Part shown: one piece after another, positions 6,997-9,874 of the stretch
Layout: every line of letters begins with the position of its first letter
Numbering within the stretch: position 1 is the stretch's first letter
Source of the DNA: Bacilli bacterium
GTDB lineage: Bacteria; Bacillota_I; Bacilli_A; RF39; UBA660
Direction of reading: 5' to 3'
Length of the DNA stretch: 9,874 nt
Assembly: GCA_022801735.1 (NCBI GenBank)
Contig: JAAWSW010000048.1
Coordinates: 1-9,874, forward strand
Notes under the pieces: generated by a model
Told to the model about the DNA's origin: nothing
What the model saw: the letters and a program-made list of their open reading frames with translations, nothing else
The model's database searches: none
Translations under genes and position numbers: made by a program

Positions 6997-7040
6997 GCCT
7001 TTCAACTTTCTAGGGGGCTTTTGGTTCTTGTGAAAGGTGG
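6997..7040 (+). promoter_or_regulatory. Leader stem hiding the Shine-Dalgarno of the small membrane peptide
   Basis: GCCTTTCA (6997-7004) pairs with TGAAAGGT (7031-7038), with two further U-G pairs possible outward. The right arm contains the AAAGGTGG ribosome binding site of the reading frame at 7049. Sequestration of the toxin ribosome binding site by a leader stem is typical of type I toxin mRNAs such as par/fst. Confidence 0.55.
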
Positions 7041-7048
7041 CGGTAATT

Positions 7049-7129
7049 ATGGGTAAGAAAGACTTTTTAGTCCTTTTGCTGCTTATGATTATTATCATGT
7101 TAGTAATACTGCTTTTGAAAACAGTTTAA
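7049..7129 (+). CDS. 26-residue membrane peptide, putative type I toxin
   Basis: ATG at 7049 to TAA at 7127-7129 encodes a peptide beginning MGKKDF, followed by an unbroken hydrophobic run of about 17 residues (Leu, Ile, Met, Val) and ending LLLKTV. A good Shine-Dalgarno, GAAAGGTGG (7032-7040), precedes it. Such a short, lysine-flanked single-pass peptide resembles Fst/Ldr/TxpA-type toxins that insert in the cytoplasmic membrane. The sequence itself is not one I can place in a named family. The promoter, structured leader, downstream hairpin and convergent antisense promoter make it a gene rather than a chance frame. Possible alternatives are a small regulatory membrane peptide or a phage-derived fragment. 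Biological activity is inferred. Confidence 0.6.
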   Translation: MGKKDFLVLLLLMIIIMLVILLLKTV

Positions 7130-7135
7130 TAATAT

Positions 7136-7170
7136 GAAAAGACACCAAGTATAATACTTAGCGTCTTTTC
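7136..7170. terminator. Long central hairpin shared by the toxin-like mRNA and the antisense RNA
   Basis: GAAAAGAC (7136-7143) pairs with GTCTTTTC (7163-7170), and AAGTAT pairs with ATACTT inside, separated by two mismatches. The hairpin is nearly symmetric, so it forms in both transcripts. It lies where the two convergent transcripts would end, as in the bidirectional terminator of par/fst loci. The U-tail is only four residues on each strand, so termination efficiency is uncertain. Confidence 0.6.
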
Positions 7171-7217
7171 GAACCAAAACATTCGAAAGGCATTGATATG
7201 TTACAATGTCTCCCATT
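7136..7217 (-). ncRNA. Putative antisense antitoxin RNA
   Basis: The minus-strand promoter at 7224-7252 would start an RNA near 7217 that ends in the central hairpin, for a length of about 80 nt. Its 3' hairpin is fully complementary to that of the toxin-like mRNA. It also carries UGCCUUUC (complement of 7185-7192), which can pair with GAAAGGUG (7032-7039) over the ribosome binding site of the small peptide, with two wobble pairs. This fits an antitoxin that blocks toxin translation. No peptide of note is encoded. Confidence 0.55.
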
Positions 7218-7223
7218 ACTTAA

Positions 7224-7252
7224 TTTATACCATAAATAGATAAATTATTCAA
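7224..7252 (-). promoter_or_regulatory. Strong extended -10 promoter for the antisense RNA (minus strand)
   Basis: On the minus strand, TTGAAT (7252-7247), a 17-bp spacer ending in TGG, and TATAAA (7229-7224) form a sigma-A promoter with the TG extended -10. It points back toward the small reading frame. A strong constitutive antisense promoter is expected for a type I antitoxin. Confidence 0.7.
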
Positions 7253-7273
7253 TAGTTTTAAGTTATAATTAGT

Positions 7274-7322
7274 GTTAATGTAAGTGTCAGGTCATCAATT
7301 ATCTGATGCTTTTTTATTTACA
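7274..7322 (+). repeat. 49-bp perfect direct repeat, copy 2 (orphan yqeH 3' fragment plus terminator)
   Basis: Identical to 6827-6875. It carries the last 11 codons and stop of yqeH without the rest of the gene, so it is a non-functional gene fragment, plus the same short hairpin and T-run (7293-7315). It lies 41 bp upstream of the HerA-like gene and may insulate that gene from cassette transcription. Confidence 0.97.
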
Positions 7323-7362
7323 GTTTTTTTTGTTTGTGTTACTATTATAATAGGGTGATAAT

Positions 7363-9135
7363 ATGTTAGGAACAATCATTGGTCTTGAAGAGGATACAGT
7401 TTTAGTTAAATTAAATATTTCTTTAAATGAGTTTCAAAATTTAGTTAATTTACATGTTGTTATGGAAGATGATAGTAAAATAATTGTTGGTGAAATTACT
7501 GATATTAAAGAGGGAATTGCTTATGTAAATTTACTTGGTGAAATTGTTAATAATAAATTTGTGTTTGGAGTTATTAGAAAACCTTCATTTGGTTCTTCTG
7601 TTAAATTAATATCTAAAGAAAAAATTCCAATGATTATTAGTGTTGATGATTATAAGGAAAATAAAGATTTATATATTGGTACAAGTCCTATATATGATGG
7701 AGTTAAGATAGGATTTAATATTAATGATTTCTTTTCTAATCATTTTGCTATATTTGGGTCAACTGGTTCAGGTAAGTCTTGGGGTGTTGCTCATTTAATT
7801 CAAAGTATTTTTAGTAAACAAACTACAGTTGCTTACAGGGCTAGTATATTTATTTTTGATGCTTACGGAGAGTATCATTCTGCTTTTAAAGATATAAGTA
7901 AGTTAGCGCCTGAGGTTTCTTTTAAAGCATATACTACTAATACTAATTTTAGTGATTCTGAAACTTTAAAAATACCTTTATGGTTACTTGGTATAGATGA
8001 TATTGCTTTACTTTTAAATGCAGAAAAACCTACACAACTGCCAATAATAGAAAAGACTTTAAAACTTGTAAATGTATTTGCTCGTGATGAGGGCGATGTT
8101 ATTAAGCAAAAAAATGATATTATTGCAAGGGCAATATTAGATATTTTATCAAGCGGAAGACCAGCATCACAGATAAGAGATCAAATTTTTTCTATTTTAT
8201 CTTCTTATAAAACTAAAGATTTAAATTTAGAGTCTGAAATTTATCAACCTGGATATGTTAGATCACTTAAGCAATGTTTGCTTATTGATGCAACTGGGAA
8301 GATAAGAGAGATGGAACTTATTACTAAATTTATGCAGTCATTTTTGGATGATTCTTTAGAACTTACTATGCCTGATGGTTCATTTAAATATGGTCTTGAA
8401 GATTTAAAACTTGCTTTAGATTTTGCTTTAATTTCTGAAGGTACTTTAAATAGTGAAAGAGTTTATGATGAGGCTAATGTTCTTAAGGTAAGATTACATT
8501 CTTTAATTAATAGTAATTATGCTGTTTATTTTGATTGTAAGGAATATGTTAGTATTGATGATTATGTTAAAAATTTACTTATGGTAGGTAATGGTCGTAA
8601 GGCTCAAATTATTAATTTTAATATAAATTATGTTGATGATAGATTTGCTAAAACAATAACTAAAATATATTCAAGAATGTTGTTTGAATATGCTAAAAAT
8701 TTAGATAGAAGAGCGTCTTTACCATTCCATATTATTTTGGAAGAGGCTCATAGGTATGTTCAAAATGATAATGATGTTAACTTACTTGGATATAATATTT
8801 TTGATAGAATTACTAAAGAAGGAAGAAAGTATGGGGTATTACTTGGTTTGATTTCTCAAAGACCTTCTGATTTATCTGAGACTTCTATTTCACAGTGTAA
8901 TAACTTTTTGATATTTAAGATGTTACATCCTCGTGATGTTACTTATATAAGAGAAATGGTTCCTAATATTACTAATGAAATTATAAAAAGGCTTAGGGTA
9001 TTACAACCTGGTAATTGTATTGCATTTGGTAATGCTTTTCAAGTACCTGTTGTTGTTAAGTTAGATAAACCAACACCACCACCTTCAAGTAGTAGTTGTG
9101 ATATTAGTGCGAACTGGTTTATTGATAGGAAATAG
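7363..9135 (+). CDS. HerA/DUF87-type ATP-binding DNA translocase-like protein
   Basis: The 590-residue protein has an N-terminal beta-rich HAS-barrel-like region (about 1-100), then a HerA/FtsK-type RecA-fold ATPase. Walker A is GSTGSGKS (132-139, Lys138). FIFDAYGEYHSAF (163-175) follows. Walker B with catalytic glutamates is FHIILEEAHRYV (455-466). A conserved ISQRPSDL (497-504) provides the probable arginine finger. A Pro/Ser-rich linker (570-578) ends in a short tail. HerA hexamers move DNA, usually with the nuclease NurA in DNA end resection, or with effector nucleases in phage defence. No NurA, Sir2 or DUF4297 gene lies beside it here, so the partner is unknown. AGGGTGA (7352-7358) precedes the ATG. 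A perfect terminator follows directly. Membership of the superfamily is certain; process is not. Confidence 0.88.
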   Translation: MLGTIIGLEEDTVLVKLNISLNEFQNLVNLHVVMEDDSKIIVGEITDIKEGIAYVNLLGEIVNNKFVFGVIRKPSFGSSVKLISKEKIPMIISVDDYKENKDLYIGTSPIYDGVKIGFNINDFFSNHFAIFGSTGSGKSWGVAHLIQSIFSKQTTVAYRASIFIFDAYGEYHSAFKDISKLAPEVSFKAYTTNTNFSDSETLKIPLWLLGIDDIALLLNAEKPTQLPIIEKTLKLVNVFARDEGDVIKQKNDIIARAILDILSSGRPASQIRDQIFSILSSYKTKDLNLESEIYQPGYVRSLKQCLLIDATGKIREMELITKFMQSFLDDSLELTMPDGSFKYGLEDLKLALDFALISEGTLNSERVYDEANVLKVRLHSLINSNYAVYFDCKEYVSIDDYVKNLLMVGNGRKAQIINFNINYVDDRFAKTITKIYSRMLFEYAKNLDRRASLPFHIILEEAHRYVQNDNDVNLLGYNIFDRITKEGRKYGVLLGLISQRPSDLSETSISQCNNFLIFKMLHPRDVTYIREMVPNITNEIIKRLRVLQPGNCIAFGNAFQVPVVVKLDKPTPPPSSSSCDISANWFIDRK

Positions 9136-9154
9136 TGTTTACTATTTCTTTTTT
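9129..9154 (+). terminator. Intrinsic terminator of the HerA-like gene
   Basis: GAAATAGT (9129-9136) and ACTATTTC (9141-9148) form a perfect 8-bp stem with a GTTT loop, then six T residues. It overlaps the last codons and stop (TAG, 9133-9135) of the HerA-like gene. Confidence 0.88.
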
Positions 9155-9176
9155 GTGTCTAAAACTGGCCAAAGTA

Positions 9177-9208
9177 TTGACAAAGTAGGGGGGGGGTGGG
9201 GGTATAAT
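9177..9208 (+). promoter_or_regulatory. Putative phase-variable promoter of the surface protein gene
   Basis: Perfect TTGACA (9177-9182) and perfect TATAAT (9203-9208) are separated by 20 bp, three more than optimal. Fourteen of the 20 spacer bases are G, interrupted by one T. Loss of three G residues would restore the ideal 17-bp spacing. The ribosome binding site AGGTGA (9225-9230) and ATG (9236) follow at normal distance. Confidence 0.75.
9188..9202 (+). repeat. Homopolymeric G tract (G9-T-G5)
   Basis: Nine G residues (9188-9196), one T (9197) and five G residues (9198-9202). Such a run is exceptional in this AT-rich DNA. It is a hotspot for polymerase slippage, and it could equally vary in read data or fold as a G-rich structure. 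Confidence 0.97.
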
Positions 9209-9235
9209 GATAAAAGAATAGGATAGGTGAAGTCC

Positions 9236-9874
9236 ATGAGAAGAAATAAAAAGAAAAAAATAGTAATAATAAGCCTAATAGGAATACTAATATTAATGAC
9301 AGTAGGATATGCAGCCTTTCAAACAAATCTAAATATAAAAGGGACCTCAAGTATATCAAGTAATTGGGATATAATAATAAGTAATATAGAAAAAGTAAGT
9401 TATGGAGGAGAAGCAGAAGAAGCAAAGGTACCAACAGGGATAGGAAGTTTAACTGCAGATATGGAAGTAAATCTATATCAAAAAGGAGACTATATAGAAT
9501 ACGATGTAACAGTATTAAATAGAGGAACCATAGATGCAATATTAAGTAATATAACACCAGCAAAAAGAGAATATATAGATTCAAATAATGAAGCAATAAA
9601 AATATCATTTAGCGGAGTAAATATAAATGACAAATTATTAAAAGGAGATACACATCATTTAAAGGTAAGAATAGAATACAATCCAGAATTTACAGGAACG
9701 CCCAAAGAAGGAAGTGTAAGTTTAGAAATAGGGTTAGAATATACACAGGCAGAAATGGCAGGAGTGCCAACAATAAATCCTAATCTTTATGTATCAAGTA
9801 ATGGTGATGATACAAAAGGAAATGGAAGTAAGAGTAATCCATATTTAACATTATCCAAAGCATACACTGAAGCA
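9236..9874 (+). CDS. Secreted/surface protein with SipW-type N-terminus and start of a DUF1565/beta-helix region (partial, 3' end outside window)
   Basis: 213 codons are open to the right edge. The N-terminus is basic (MRRNKKKK), followed by a hydrophobic segment (about 9-26, ending GYAAF) and TNLNIKGTSSIS. This is the layout of SipW-dependent signal peptides of TasA/camelysin-type proteins. Residues about 40-175 form a beta-rich, Ig/DUF11-like domain with NRGT and a repeated pattern of charged strands. Residues 184-213 (LYVSSNGDD.KGNGSKSNPYLTLSKA) match the opening of DUF1565/pectate-lyase-like parallel beta-helices (YVS..G.D..nG....P..Tl..A). The whole protein is probably large and exported, acting as an adhesin or glycan-binding/degrading protein. 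Codon use is strongly A-ending (ATA, AGA, GTA, CCA, ACA), unlike the T-ending codons of every other gene here. AGGTGA at 9225-9230 supports the start. Expression may vary with the promoter G tract. Confidence 0.75.
   Translation, partial: MRRNKKKKIVIISLIGILILMTVGYAAFQTNLNIKGTSSISSNWDIIISNIEKVSYGGEAEEAKVPTGIGSLTADMEVNLYQKGDYIEYDVTVLNRGTIDAILSNITPAKREYIDSNNEAIKISFSGVNINDKLLKGDTHHLKVRIEYNPEFTGTPKEGSVSLEIGLEYTQAEMAGVPTINPNLYVSSNGDDTKGNGSKSNPYLTLSKAYTEA

Larger units (their letters stand above)
6827..7322. mobile_element. Candidate small inserted cassette bounded by 49-bp direct repeats
   Basis: A 398-bp unique segment (6876-7273) sits between two perfect 49-bp copies of the yqeH gene end. The segment carries a toxin-antitoxin-like module and nothing else. 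Insertion at a gene's 3' end with the end regenerated is what site-specific integration leaves (attL and attR). No recombinase is encoded, and I see no terminal inverted repeats. It could therefore be a mobilised cassette, the deletion remnant of a larger island, or the product of a partial duplication. The direct repeats are certain; the mobile interpretation is inference. Confidence 0.5.

Noticed and set aside
7170..7185. CGAA...TTCG dyad resembling a LexA site in the TA-like cassette
   Set aside because: It is 16 bp rather than 14 and lacks the GTT half-site; it belongs to the RNA pairing words of the cassette.
7346..7351. Perfect TATAAT just before the HerA-like gene
   Set aside because: There is no convincing -35 at 16-18 bp, only a T-run, and a start near 7358 would cut into the ribosome binding site at 7352-7358. 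It is left unassigned rather than called a promoter.
9159..9608. 149-codon Leu/Tyr/Phe-rich open frame on the minus strand
   Set aside because: It is a by-product of the A-rich coding strand of the surface protein gene; it covers that gene's promoter and start and has no ribosome binding site.
1..9874. CRISPR arrays, tRNA or rRNA genes, insertion sequences with transposases
   Set aside because: I saw no spaced repeat array, no tRNA cloverleaf with T-loop signature, no rRNA segment and no transposase or integrase reading frame.

Overview
The window is AT-rich DNA whose genes use T- and A-ending codons, have strong AGGAGG-type ribosome binding sites and use TGA as a stop. It carries a penicillin-binding carboxypeptidase and a yqeG-yqeH pair. 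This suggests a low-GC Bacillota (Firmicutes), probably a Bacilli-like gut lineage that still makes peptidoglycan. The taxonomic guess is inference; no rRNA or other marker gene is present.

Layout. Positions 1-202 hold the C-terminal tail of an FkbM-like methyltransferase. A promoter and a hairpin-containing leader then precede a 14-TM DHA2-type efflux transporter with two C-terminal CBS domains (341-2188). A bidirectional terminator separates it from a convergent class I glutamine amidotransferase / peptidase C26 gene on the minus strand (2225-2959). Divergent from that gene is a DacF-like D-Ala-D-Ala carboxypeptidase (3081-4241) with its own terminator. A DinD/BRO-like gene follows (4443-5288), with a LexA-type SOS box sitting between the -35 and -10 of its promoter. 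Then come the translationally overlapping yqeG (HAD phosphatase) and yqeH (circularly permuted ribosome-assembly GTPase), ending at 6859.

The most unusual part lies between yqeH and the next gene, a HerA/DUF87-type ATPase (7363-9135). The last 33 bp of yqeH, with its terminator and a few further bases, is repeated perfectly (49 bp) 447 bp downstream. The 398 bp between the copies contain a compact, apparently complete type I toxin-antitoxin-like module: a strong forward promoter, a structured leader hiding the Shine-Dalgarno, a 26-residue membrane peptide, a central hairpin, and a strong extended -10 promoter firing back on the minus strand to make an antisense RNA. It looks like a small cassette inserted at the 3' end of yqeH with regeneration of the gene end.

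At the right edge a new gene begins at 9236 and runs off the window. It encodes a surface/secreted protein with a SipW-like N-terminus and the start of a DUF1565/parallel beta-helix region, and its codon use is very different from its neighbours. Its promoter has perfect TTGACA and TATAAT boxes, but the 20-bp spacer contains a G9-T-G5 tract, which is what a slipped-strand phase-variable promoter looks like.

The housekeeping genes (dacF-like, yqeG, yqeH) are ordinary. The accessory signals are the SOS-controlled DinD/BRO gene, the TA-like cassette between direct repeats, the lone HerA ATPase and the putatively phase-variable surface protein.
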